From NCBI GenBank assembly GCA_037349105.1, contig JAYJMM010000004.1, positions 4,491,001 to 4,555,000 of the forward strand: a DNA stretch of 64,000 nucleotides, written 5' to 3'. Position 1 is the stretch's first letter, and each line of letters starts with the position of its first letter. Made by a program: the position numbers and the translations under genes. Positions 21,511 through 37,570 of the stretch are shown here, piece after piece. This stretch comes from Limnomonas spitsbergensis. Lineage: Eukaryota > Chlorophyta > Chlorophyceae > Chlamydomonadales. Below the pieces are notes generated by a model. The model had not been told where the DNA came from, did not search any database, and saw only the letters and a list, made by a program, of their open reading frames with translations.

Positions 21511-21955
21511 GTAAGTGCAAAGGCTTGGTCGGTGCAAGTACAGTACCGGTAACTGACTTCCATGACTCGCCTTCGGTCGTGGGCTTCCACAGCTTCAATT
21601 TTTTGCCGGTGTGGTGATACATGGTGAACGATGCTTTGGTATTTCCGGGTGTCTAGCTGCTGCTGTAATCGACTTCAGAATCGACATCAATTAAGTACAC
21701 TTCAGAACCTTTACAAAAATAAATCCGTTCTGACAGGGTCCAGCCCCCGAACTTTCGCGGATCCCCGTGACCTCCCAGCTGCCATGACCACTTTTCTGAG
21801 ATCTTGATGGGAAACTTGATGCTTCATACCCCTGCTTCACACCACTTTATCTGTGTTCGGCGCTCACTTATTTTGACGTGCAGAAACCCTGGCTGCGTGT
21901 CTTCCTTGATAATCATTCTCGCCGATACACAAGATACAAAGACATTTATGTGCAG
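21511..21955. promoter_or_regulatory. Divergent GPATCH11/POT1 intergenic region
   Basis: 445 bp separate the two divergent start codons, so it must hold both promoters and 5' UTRs. I see no clear TATA box. A POT1-frame reading extends back to about 21880, so a non-annotated 5' exon or longer start is possible. Confidence 0.5.
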
Positions 21956-24900
21956 ATGCTGCCCAGAAAATACGTCACACTCCGAGAAGCTTTTGAACGA
22001 TTTGAAAAAGGCACACTCTGCGCCCCATACGGAAACATCTATGCTACTGTAGTGGACTGGTCGGCCCCCAAAAAATCAAAGGGGACAGGTAAATCATAGT
22101 GCTGAAGGCATCATGCGGAACGTAGATCCTGAATGGGAATCTGCCCTTCTCTGCTCCCAGATCTTTTTGTCAACCTATGGCTCTGCGACGAGTCTACTGA
22201 AGGATGGGAAGGAAAAGAGAAGATAGACCTGATGGTGTTCGGGTCCTCTGCATGGGAACTACCGACCACAAGGAAAGTCGGTGATATAATCCGGTTGCAT
22301 GATGTGAAGGTAAAAGCTGTTCAGGGTTTAACATCCATCACCTGATCCACTAGGTATTATGAATTCATAATCAATGCCCAGATATCCAGCGCAGGTGCAA
22401 GCATTTGGTGAAAAGCCTCAGCTCTATGGAAAGGTGCACAAAGGCAAAGGCGCACGTTTTCAGTACTCACAGTTTCCACACCAGGAAGGAGAAAATGCGG
22501 ACGTTCCATACCATTACTTCAACCTAGGGGTAAGGATGGCTAATATTGTGCATGACCAGCTTATGACCAGGCATCCTTCCAGAAGCTGAATGCAGTTTAC
22601 ACTGCAGCAGGCCAGCGTTGAGGTAACCGACACAGGCAAGCAGCGCCTGGCCCAGCTGAGGGAATGCGGCCTGAGACTGATCAACGCTATTCCCAGACCG
22701 GCGTTGGCACCTATCATATATGAGGCAGGAGGTGAGCTCATGTTGTAATTACATTCTAGCTGCTCTCCCCCCTCATGTCCCCATCACTCTTCACACCTCA
22801 TCAGGTGTCTCTTACCTCCGTCGTGTGACCGACCTCCTATCCAGCATCATGAAGCAGCCACCAGAGATTGTCGACTTGATATGCAAGGTGACGAAGTAGG
22901 AAATTATCTGCAAGATGCTCCGTGCCTCTGCTGGCACGTCGATCTGCCCCGTGTCTGAAGGAGCCAGGCATGGCTGGCCTCTGGCCACACTTGCTTCCTT
23001 CTTGATTCCCCTTGCAAAGGACAGGTCACGCGACTGAATTATTTAAATGGGGCGTCATCATCTCTGCGGTTGCACAAAATAGCTGAAAGCATGCCCTCAT
23101 GATCTCCCGTCCCAGGTCCTGGCGATTGACTCCAGAGACCAAGATTTCGTCGTGCTACACGTGTGGGACGGCTCTGACCTGCCACCAACCTCCTCATCGT
23201 GAGCCGCCCGCCTCCGTCATTCCAGACATTGCATACCTGTCTTATAATCCCCACATCATGTCCCTGCTTCTCCTTAAAGCTTTATCCTTGGTTCGCTCCG
23301 CGCCTGTGACCTCAGGATGGACAGGGAGTCAGACATGGCTACCCGTCTGTTAGGCCAAAGCATTCTAAGCCGGCGGCACCGTGCACTGCCCCTGTGCGCC
23401 ACAACCAAGGCATCCACTTTGGTTGGAATGTGTGCCGGCAGCGTGGAGGCATGCAGCCGAGATGAGATGCCGCGGCTTGGCTCCTCGGTGCCGTTGCTGG
23501 TGCCGCGGGCGTTGCTGCAGCTGGCGGCTCAAGACGGCGTGAAATCACTGGCAGTGGGGCTCTGGGTCAAGCTTAAAATGCTGGTTCCAGCCTTGGTCAG
23601 GGTGAGGTCAGGGATGGCTGGTATTGTGTGTATCCTTGCCCTTTTCAGCCTGATCCAATGCAATCATGCCGTCTGCTTGTTGTTCAGGGTGTTCTGAGTG
23701 GTAGTTACAGCAAGAGGTCAGCAGTGAAAATCATAATGGGCAGCAGAGTCTTGAATCCTTGTTGGGGCTAAGGTTCATATTTTTGTGACTGATTCGCATG
23801 AGTGTCCACAAATAACGTTTTCAGCCATTGGCTGCAGCTTGCACATCAGTGTGTTCTACTCCGGATCTCTCCCGACCTCAGGGCCAGGTGCAACTGCTGT
23901 TCAGCTCCAGCAGTAAGGTCACGCCGCGCTCCTGCGAGGAGGGCTTGGGCGGGATACTGGCAGCCTACAATGCACGCCTGCAATCAGGTGCCGTCTGCAG
24001 CTACGCGCCCGTGGACCTGGGGTTCTTCCGGTCAAGTGCGTGCGTGGGGACGGGGGGGGTAGGGGGATCAGGTTGTGCGCATGTGGATAAGGGTAGCTGA
24101 AAGCCAGGGGCTCTTGTAGCCAGTCCATCATGTAATCATGTGTCTGTCCCGTTGCGGCACCCTGAACGTTGCATACTGATCAAGCGTGGCTTGCGTGTTA
24201 TGCAGGGAGCATCTGCCCCGCAGACTTGAGCGCTATTTCGATCCGGGACCTGCTGTATCGAGTGCAGGAGGGTGCCTGCGGCGTCTGCAGGCTGAATGCG
24301 CTCGTCAGCAGGTGATAGACCAAGCTCGTCATCCACCCCAAACTTCATCCCCCTAGGTTCAGCCCCCACCCCTGTCGCATTCTGAGCATGCACTGCGGCA
24401 GACGGCGGACGCAAACTTCTGATTCTCCCCAGTGTTGTGCACTGCTTGGCATTATGCTCCTCCAGATTTGTCACCGGAAGCTGAGCTTGCGCTCCTCCCT
24501 GTGCAGGATTGAGCCAGGCCGGGCCGAGGAAGCTCTCCTGCGCTTGGGCTCCAATGAGGGGGAGCTAAACCTCCCTGATGAGGAGGTCAGCCCTGAGGCT
24601 GCCCTCTGTGGCCACACCTACGGTATCAAGATGCTGCTGACAGACGCCACTGGCGAGGTGCAGAGTCTGAGAGGCAGATGTAGTTGAGGGTGACAGCTCC
24701 AGGCATCCACGCACACCCTGAGTAGAGTCCATGCTAACCTGCCCTTCATGGATTGGGCTGCATCAGGTCTAGCGCATTTCTCTGTGCAAAGTCAATCAGG
24801 AGAACCCTTACCGACCAGCTCCTTTTGGTCGCATATGGATGAAATTCATCCGGGGTGCACCTTTTCTTTGAATGCAGATGGAGGTGGTGTTACTTGGATC

Positions 24901-25180
24901 GGATGCGGAGCTCTTCTTCACAGACCTGCCTCCCTTTGACCCAGCTTGCAATTCTGCCCTAGTGAGGAGCCTGCAAGAGTGGCTGAGCTGGCTCGTGGAG
25001 GTCCCTAGTCCGCTGCCGATTGCACCTGATCAGGGCAGGGGGACCGCACACCGCTGGCTGGACTGCTGCATCAAGGTCGCGTCTCTTGAGCCGGTGGATC
25101 TACAGGGATCTGTCGCTTGGACAATGCCATGTCTGCGCATGGTGCAGACTGTGGGCCGCAAAATAAATAGGCAGCTGTAG
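21956..25180 (+). CDS. POT1: Protection of telomeres protein 1 (POT1)
   Basis: Exons: 21956-22088, 22161-22309, 22395-22529, 22596-22731, 22805-22887, 23116-23198, 23316-23601, 23882-24035, 24206-24311, 24507-24657, 24878-25180; 1719 nt, 572 aa. OB1 (residues ~1-145) shows YVTLREAFERFEKGTL, APKKSKGTD, LWLCDES, GDIIRLHDVKVQAFGEKPQL. OB2 (~205-390) shows VLAIDSRDQDFVVLHVWDGS and WVKLKMLVPALVRGQVQLLF. The C-terminus has WTMPCLRMVQTVGRKINRQL. KGTD and the HDVKVQAFGEKPQL-type strand are hallmarks of telomere-end-binding OB folds. POT1 binds the single-stranded G-rich overhang in the nucleus and regulates telomerase. The start at 21956 is the first ATG in frame. The acceptor of exon 4 could instead be a few bases 3'. 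Confidence 0.9.
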
Positions 25181-25924
25181 AAGAGCCCATGATGAAGAAG
25201 TGGTCGGCACGGCATGGACCGATGCTGTTGCCTACCTCTTGGCTACCAGGTTACATAGCCAGGTTGTGAATTCTGCTTTGTGTTGTAGCATGTATGGGGC
25301 GGTGCATCATGATGGCTAAGTACCGATTGTAACTGAACTGAAGAGGGCATGCTACGGTATTTGAAGATGCGTCAACCAATTTCCATGGGCTGGACTCTCT
25401 GTCCCGTGGACCGTAGTCCGTCAACATTATGGCCATACAAGAGGGTATATTAGTCATATAGCGCCAGTCTACCGCATGTCTACCCTATTGTAATACACCT
25501 GTGAAGTGCGGGTGTTGAAGTGGTCAGGGCAGGCCACGAGTCAGATGTAGATCCCGTCAAAAAAGTGCCGTTCTTTTCGTCTCGTCAGTCATTTCCACAC
25601 GAGGAGGACGTGTCAGTCTGACGTGTAAGATTGCATGGAAGGTTTACGCACGAGACACTGGTTTACGCAGGGTTTGTACCTGACGTGCGCTTCTAATCGC
25701 AACAAACGCCTCTTTCATCACCTGGGCCCTGCCGTCAATACTTGATTTTACAAGTATCCATCTTCGAGTGTCTTTTGTTCAGGTAATGAACCCAGACATC
25801 GTGACCGCTGTGTTGCTCCTTCATTTCACATGTAACTAATTGAGTTTTGTTTGTAGGCATCCAGCCTTGGTCGTTTCTTCTAAAATTTCGAGCGTTTCCG
25901 GAACAGAAGATTGAGCGCCCTAAA
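25181..25924. other. Intergenic region between POT1 and the carrier gene
   Basis: Contains the POT1 3' flank (TGTAA-type motifs near 25327 and 25488, which in some green algae act as polyadenylation signals) and the carrier promoter. No coding or RNA feature can be supported. Confidence 0.5.
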
Positions 25925-28900
25925 ATGCCAAGCCAGGCTGTTGTTGAGGGCGTGTCGGGGGCGGTGGGCAGCATAATCGCCCTGATTGCGACCTATCCAC
26001 TGAAGGTAAGCCTAAAAGAGAGTCTGAAATTGTGCAGAGGTTTACTCTTTTGAACCACCTCATTGCAGACCATCTACACTCTGCAAGCCCTGTCTACTGG
26101 GAACTCAACAACAGCTGAGCCCGTCCTGTCCATTCTTGACATCATTTCGAAGTACCGTCTGAGGGGTCTTTACATTGGGTGAGGGATGCATGCAATTTTC
26201 ACTGCCCTGCCCTGCCCTGCCCTGCCCTGCCCTGCCCTACTGAGGGATCACTCCATGTCCTGGGGTTCGTGGTAGGCCGGCCACGCCCACCCTGGCAGGC
26301 CGTACCCGACGTATCTCATTTTCCACCCCTACCGGGCATGGCCTCATGGATAAATTTGAACATTAGATTTCTGGTCATGTGAACACTAAGATGCTGCCAT
26401 CTAGATACCATAGCTTTTGGTTGCTTTTGCTCTTAAGTAGCTTCAACAGATGGCATTTCTGACTAGTATGATCAGGAATACCAACAATTATGGCAGCACG
26501 AGCATGGCACGCCGCAGAGCAATTGTGACCCCAAAAGTTGGTGTATGAGCTCTCTTGAAGCCATATGGAGCAAATTCAAATATCCATGACACCGAAGTAC
26601 CGTTAATTGGCAAATACAGGTAGAACAAGAAGATAACAAGAACAAAGGGCAGTCAATTGCTTATTTTCGCTGTTCCGTATGTTCACTTCATGCAGCATGC
26701 TTCTGGTATTTCCAGCATGCACGTGCATGGATCAGAAAGGGGCTTGTAGTTCAGCCCACTACTGACATGCATGTGCCAGGACGGACATGAGCTTAGCAGT
26801 AATGTCTAGCTCATTGCCGAGTATTTGCGTGCATGCATGCACATTAGGCTATCAATAAGCTGACTCTTCTAGTCCTTTGCCCTTTGTTCCTCGTGCTAGT
26901 TGCCAATTGTAACTGCCTTTCCCCATCCAAGCATCCACTTGGCCCTGAATGTTGGTCCTGTGTATATTGTATTGAAAAACAGTCACACTTGGCAAACTGC
27001 ATGGCTAATTTAAGTCTGGCAATATTTATTTTGATTGAAGCCTATGGAGCATCCTACACCTGTTTCCTCAAGCAGTATGAAACCCCTCACATGAAGAGCA
27101 GGGTAAGACTCCCTCTGTTCCAAGGGGCGACAGCACAGCACAGATATCCGAAAATAAACATCTCCCGTAGGACAGGATTCAAGTCTCTTAATACTGAGTT
27201 ACTGATGGAATAACATAGACATCCGCATGCACATTTTACTCTTGGTGTCACGTGCCCCTTTTCCTGTAATAGTTCAGGAAGGCTGGGGCCCATGAGCATC
27301 CTCGACACGCCATTCCACAGCACCAAGGGACCCCCTGTGAAGATGGGATGCTGTGTATTTGAATTTGGGGAAGGGTCACCAAGTACCGACTAGTACAGGT
27401 GGAACCAACGCATCAGAATGTGGCATCATGCTGAGTGACACGTGCAGCATCTGCAGGATGGACACATAACCTTTGAATTGTCTTCATCCTGGTTGCAGAA
27501 TCAAGCCGAATATCCTGGAGTCCGGCATCTCTTCCTGCGTCTACTTCTACTTATACTCCCGGCTACGCAGCATGGCCGTCCAGAGGCAAGAGGCAGCCAC
27601 GCGTGCGGTGTCCCCAGAACAGGCTGAAGCTCCCCTGCCTGCTTCAGAACCCACCCGCAAGGACATCGGCATCCTCGCGTCGCTGCTCGTGGCAGCTCTG
27701 GCCGGTGCAGGCAACCAGTTAGTCACTATGCCGGCGTCTGTTGTCACGACCAGGATGCAGGCACAGTCCAAGCTGCAGATGGACAGCTGTGTCAGAGGCG
27801 ACGAGGTGGCAGCCCCTGCCATTGGCGCCTTTACAGTGATTTCCACAATCTGGGCGGAAAGTGGGCTCGGAGGCTTCTGGGCTGGACTCCTGCCTGCCCT
27901 AGTCCTTGTCGTGAACCCAGCTGTGCAGTACATGCTGTATGAGCAGCTGCTCGCGTTCTTCAGCAAACGGAGACTGGATCGTCTCCAGGTTGAGCAGCGG
28001 CGAAGACAAGCGGCCTCCGGCGACAATGCAGATCAGCCCGCCGAGAGGAAGGGAGGGCAATCAGATGCAGACGACACTGAATCGTCAAGGCCGTCGGCAT
28101 GGGAGTTCTTCTTGGCAAGTGCCTTGGCAAAGGTTGGCGCGACAGGTACACATGGACAAAGTGTTTTTGTCCACCTGCTCTGATGGATTTCCCTTACTTC
28201 CGTTCCTGCTTTCCTATTTCTGGTCCATTGGGTCACTTCAGTCTTCCTTCCCTTCCTGCTTTCGCATTTCTCGTCAATCTGCTCCCTTTGATTCCCCTTC
28301 TTCCTGGCCGCGCAGTCGTGACGTACCCTATGATTGTGGTGAAGTCAAGGATGCAAGCTGCAGCTAAGTCCACCACGCCGAGCAACGGAACCTTGGGTGC
28401 AATCACAAGAATCATGAAGGTAGGATTTCCCCCTGCGTTTCACTGGCTGGCACGACTTGCCCATGAGCCCCAGTTCTGTTGTGCCTGGACTTAAGGTATC
28501 CGTCAGAGCTTTTTACTGCGTACCATACCACATTCGGGAGCCGCCAGGCGGCCACTACTGGGCTGATGAGGACCAAACCTTGACAGGCCTACAGCTGGTG
28601 GCCCAAACAGCAGGGCTTGCGGTACTCGGCCCTCAAGGATGTAGGCCGTGACATTGCAGAATTATAGCTGAACTGCGCTATAATAAATAAGTGGTATCAG
28701 GACAGTAGGTTCGAATTGCCTTATCTCAAAAGTTGATGTTGTCAAGGTGTGATGGATTTGTTAAAAATATTAAATCTGAAATAAGACTGCAAGTTCAAGT
28801 CAGAAATGATGAGTTCTGTTATCCATTTGCCATGAGGCAAGCTCGCAACAAATAATAGATTCACACCCGAGAGAAGGCAATTCAAATCTACTATGGGCTC

Positions 28901-29270
28901 CACAGTTCCGGAGCATTCTAGGCTGAATCTGCTGATAGGTTAAATTCTCTTTTAATGTTTGGGATTGAGACCCTCATCTCGTTTCAGTGCTTTAACCTCT
29001 TTGCGGGCATCTGCTGCGCGCATCAGGTTTGATGCCCTGCTGTACTGCCAAAAGTTTGCAAACATTCAAATCTCATTGTCTACCCTATCTCTGCAGGACG
29101 AAGGGGCCTCTGGATTCTTCAAAGGTCTCCGTGCCAAGATTCTGCAGACAGCCCTGAACGCGGCGCTCATGCTCATGCTGAAGGAACAGATATCTGCGGC
29201 TACGCAGACAATGTTGAGCAGCAAGCAACTTACGAAGCCTGGAACGAAGCTTGCAAACTTGTTGTCGTAG
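25925..29270 (+). CDS. Mitochondrial-carrier-family protein, peroxisomal NAD/nucleotide carrier-like (PXN)
   Basis: Exons: 25925-26005, 26069-26178, 27499-28145, 28316-28419, 29097-29270; 1116 nt, 371 aa. It has three ~100-aa carrier repeats, with signature segments ATYPLKTIYTLQ (~residue 24-35), TMPASVVTTRMQAQ and VTYPMIVVKSRMQA. The third retains the clearest P-x-x-x-V-K-S-R pattern. Segments ASLLVAALAGAGNQLVTMPA, GLGGFWAGLLPALVLVVNPA and VQYMLYEQLL align well with plant PXN. PXN exchanges NAD/AMP/CoA-type molecules across the peroxisomal membrane. A ~45-residue charged insert lies between repeats 2 and 3. The substrate cannot be read from sequence; a peroxisomal ATP carrier is the main alternative. 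Intron 2 is 1.3 kb. Confidence 0.85.
26204..26238. repeat. (CCCTG)n microsatellite
   Basis: Seven CCCTG units near the 5' end of the carrier gene's 1.3-kb second intron (26179-27498). The rest of that intron shows no feature I can name. Confidence 0.95.
28535..28695 (+). repeat. Dispersed ~150-bp SINE-like element, copy 3
   Basis: In intron 4 of the carrier gene. The order is GCCGCCAGGCGGCC, ACTACTGGGCTGATGAGGAC, GGTGGCCCAAACAGCAGGGC, GGCCGTGACATT, TAGCTGAAC and ATAAATAAG. This is the same order as the copies at 10365 and, inverted, at 2110 and 33845. Confidence 0.65.
28790..28895 (+). repeat. Second dispersed repeat family, copy A
   Basis: Shares TTTGCC-x-TGAGG, AATAAAT/AATAATA and a terminal block ACCCGAGAGAAGGCAATTCA + ATCTAC with 56440-56545 in the same orientation. 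Both copies are intronic. Confidence 0.5.
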
Positions 29271-30201
29271 CCTGCTATCCGACCTTGACCTCTTTCCTTT
29301 GGAACTAGGCATGAGAGGAAGGCAGGCAAGCAGGCGCGTGGTTATGACTCCAAGTTCATGCATGGCATTAAAGGTCAAGCATTGCTGCAGATTGCAGAAG
29401 TACGTTGCATAGCATTCGTGCAATGATTCATCCATGCATTGGGCATGCTGCCCAAACTAGTATGCTAACATGACTATCAACGAGTCACCAAAATGTGTCC
29501 TGGAATTACCGGTATTTAATTACTTCCAATGGGTATTGATGGAGCCAGAGAAGCTCTGGACCATTGCTCTGGACGGTACTAGGTAAACGTTGGAAACAAA
29601 TTGCTTCAGTTTTAATGCACCTACTTCATCAGCACTAACCCCCCCTGATCTCCCATGCAAGGTACATATGCACCTTCTTTATCAGCACTTACCGGTCTCC
29701 CATGTTCTCTCATTCAAGTAACTGATAATAATGAAGGACTGAAGTTATGGATGTGCGTATCGGATGCAAGGATACCCTTTATCCAACCGGTACAGTGCAC
29801 CAAATGCTTGATGAATCATGACAGGCTCTCCGTCCCGAAGTCAGGTAAGAATACGTGTGTGCAGTGCTGCCTAGCAAAAGGTAACATGATTAGCACGGAA
29901 TGGACCTTGGCCCGGTAATCGGCATCGGTATTTGTATGTGTGAGTCTTTGGTCGGGTGAAGTCCTCAGCACATCCGACAATGTTGTCAGTGGCCCTCAGA
30001 ACCAGCCCACCCAGGACCTGCCGGTAGATTCTACCTTCCGAGGGAAGTCCGAACCGGTGGTCCGCACGAAGTAGGATTGTCAGGGTGCAGCTCCGAGGGT
30101 GCAGTAAATAAAGCACAATATTATATAACCGCAGCCGCTCAGCATAATTTGCTATAATTATCATGAGGGGATAATAATGTCGTGAGCTACCCAAGGATCA
30201 A
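29271..30201. other. Intergenic region between carrier gene and LETM1
   Basis: 930 bp between tandemly oriented genes. No ORF here resembles a protein family I know and I see no RNA gene or repeat worth naming. It includes the LETM1 promoter. Confidence 0.5.
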
Positions 30202-35304
<5,103 letters not shown>

Positions 35305-35759
35305 TGCCGTATTTACAGAAAACCCCCACTTTTTGAAATAGGGAAAATAATCTTATTAATAGCGGGAAAACGTCTCTGGATGCACCACTTGGGTTATGTC
35401 TGTTTGCGTATAGATCTTGTCATGTGCCTAGGTGTGAGCCGATTTTCAGTGATTTCCTCTTACTCCCTTGAGGCTAGCAATGGTTTCGGTTGCTCCTACA
35501 ACACCAATTAAATATATTCCAGTACCGGTATCCAAACATCAACTTGCGATCTAATTAAGGGCATAATTTGTATGTCAGCAGTACCTAAGAATGCATCGAG
35601 CAAGGAAGTAAAGCACATGATCAGCATCCACTGCCAGAAAGTCATTCCCTGCCTCACGCAGCTGAGCATTTCGCAGGGCCCAGCAGTATGTACTGTTCTT
35701 AACTGGCAGGAAGTAGTAGTACAACCGCGGTCAAACAATGAAGTAGCCTATGGGCCTCT
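35305..35759. other. Convergent intergenic region LETM1/alpha-SNAP
   Basis: 455 bp between two 3' ends. It is AT-richer than the surroundings. No feature supported. Confidence 0.5.
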
Positions 35760-37106
35760 TCATTGCAAATCGTCTTCAGAGTCATCAGCCCCTGTGGCCA
35801 TGGACTCTAGCCTTCGCTTCGCTTCTAGCAGGATCTTGGTCTTCCATGCATCTAGCCGGATTACTCTATCAAATTCTGCCAAAGCCGTCGCAAACTTCTC
35901 CACACTTGATTCTTGGAAGGCACCGAGGATCTGGTCCAACAGCATGGATTCCCGGCTGCCATCAAACTGCAGGTCGATGTCTTTGTACCTGGCACAATGG
36001 CAGCCAAAGCAACATTCAGGGTGAATCAGCTATCTTACGGCCTATGAATGAAGGCTGGGCTCGGCGAAACGTAAGGCATTGGGCCAGCTGAAGGCTGTCT
36101 TATGCACTCTAACTAAACTTAGAGCTCAACAACAACAACCTATGCAAACTCTCATTGTTTCCTGAACATGATCGGAACAGCATGCCCACCATGTTGGGCC
36201 ATGCAAACTTTCATTGTTTGCTAAACATGATCGAAATAGCATGCCCACCATGTTGGGCCATGCAAACTTTCATCGTTCGCTAAACATGATCAAAATAGCA
36301 TGCCCACCATGTTGGGCCATGCAAACTTTCATTGTTCGCTTAACATGATCGGCACAGCATGCCCACCATGGGAAGCCTGCAATACTCACTTTGCAATCTT
36401 GATGTCTAGGTCGTCGGCGGAACAGTAGCAGATGAAGCAGATGCCAGCGTTCAGCAAGTAGCCTCTGGCGGAAAACTTCAGCAGGTTGTTCTCCACTGCT
36501 GCTTTAGCTGTTTCCTCGTAGATTTCCACGGCCCTCTTGTACGCACCCATCTCTCCTGAGAATTCGGCGATCTTCAGCTTGCATTTCGTTGCCTCCGACG
36601 TTGAGCCCTCGGTCTCGAACAGGTCAGCTGCTTGTTCATAGAAAGTGATTGCCTCGGTCTTCTGTCCTTGCTTCTCGGTCACCTCAGCAATCTCTCTAAG
36701 TTGCCTAGCAGCCATGTTCAAGCGGCCCATGTCCGTGTACAGGGCTACTGCTTTCTGCAGCAGCGAGGTTGCCTTGTCTGGCTGCAGCTTTGCCGCACAT
36801 TTTGATGCCTCAACGAAGGAGGTTGCTGCATCGTGCTTGCTGTCACACTTGAGATGGCACTCGGCTAGCTGTTCGTAGCAATAGACTGCGTCATTCCAGC
36901 ACTTCCCCAACTTAAAGTTGTTGGCAGCTTTCTCGAAGAGATCTGCGGCCTCCTCATACTTGTTGCCGAAGAAGCCGAAGCCTTTCAGCTGCGAAGATGC
37001 CAATAATATCAGCATGCTACCTGACTGAAGCTGACTGCCATATGCACCATACCTTCTTCTCGGCTTGTCTCTTGTAGTCCTCTCCTTTTGCAACGTTGTC
37101 ACCCAT
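35760..37106 (-). CDS. Alpha-SNAP (soluble NSF attachment protein)
   Basis: Three exons, 37106-37053, 36988-36390 and 35988-35760; 882 nt, 293 aa, the usual length for alpha-SNAP (~290-295). It starts MGDNVAKGEDYKRQAEKKLK and continues GFGFFGNKYEEAADLFEKAA. TPR-like helical hairpins run through the body (e.g. QKTEAITFYEQAADLFETEG, KCKLKIAEFSGEMGAYKRAV). The C-terminus is DDSEDDLQ, with an acidic stretch and a penultimate Leu, the residue needed to stimulate NSF ATPase in animal alpha-SNAP. The protein binds SNARE bundles and recruits NSF for their disassembly on vesicle and vacuole membranes. Intron 2 contains a 59-bp tandem repeat. Confidence 0.94.
36141..36377. repeat. 59-bp tandem repeat, four copies, in alpha-SNAP intron 2
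   Basis: The unit begins ATGCAAACTTTCATTGTT and ends GCATGCCCACCATGTTGGGC. Units start near 36142, 36201, 36260 and 36319 with a few substitutions. The array abuts the exon 2 donor. Confidence 0.92.
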
Positions 37107-37570
37107 GCTGATACTACAGTGAAGGGGAAAAAACGCCTAGGCGTAGCTTAAGGAATACGGCACTCTGCTGGTCAGGCAGAGCGGGGTGAAGGGGACGGTG
37201 GCGGAGACTGGAAGGCAATTGGAAATCTACAACAAGCTAATGCAGTCAATTATTTGTGCATGTGCGCTTGGGCCTGATAGGTGGGTCAACCCTGACTTCT
37301 GAGAGAATCATGTCACTGTTGGGCTCGGACGTGACCGATGACTGGTACAAACAATGCCGTACAAGACACATACCGGTACGCGGCTGCGGCTGGTTATTGC
37401 ATTTTTTTGTTTGAATCCAGCTACCGGCCCCAACTGCCTTCTTTTAGAAGCTCCCGATAAACACACGCGCTGTCACCGCTACAGCTTTTACGCACAACTT
37501 GCTAGCATTCCCTGTCACAATTCTCCAAAGCTTGCCTCCTAGACCTGTCCCATCCGATATTTTGAATCCA
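37107..37570. promoter_or_regulatory. Divergent alpha-SNAP/HECT-ligase promoter region
   Basis: 464 bp between divergent start codons, so it must contain both promoters. No specific element identified. Confidence 0.5.

Noticed and set aside
21541..21653. Upstream first exon for GPATCH11 (reading MYHHTGKKLKLWK)
   Set aside because: I found no donor/acceptor phase combination that joins it to the G-patch frame without a stop.
29655..29918. 88-codon open frame between the carrier and LETM1
   Set aside because: No recognisable domain, no supporting splice sites and no codon bias like the neighbours.
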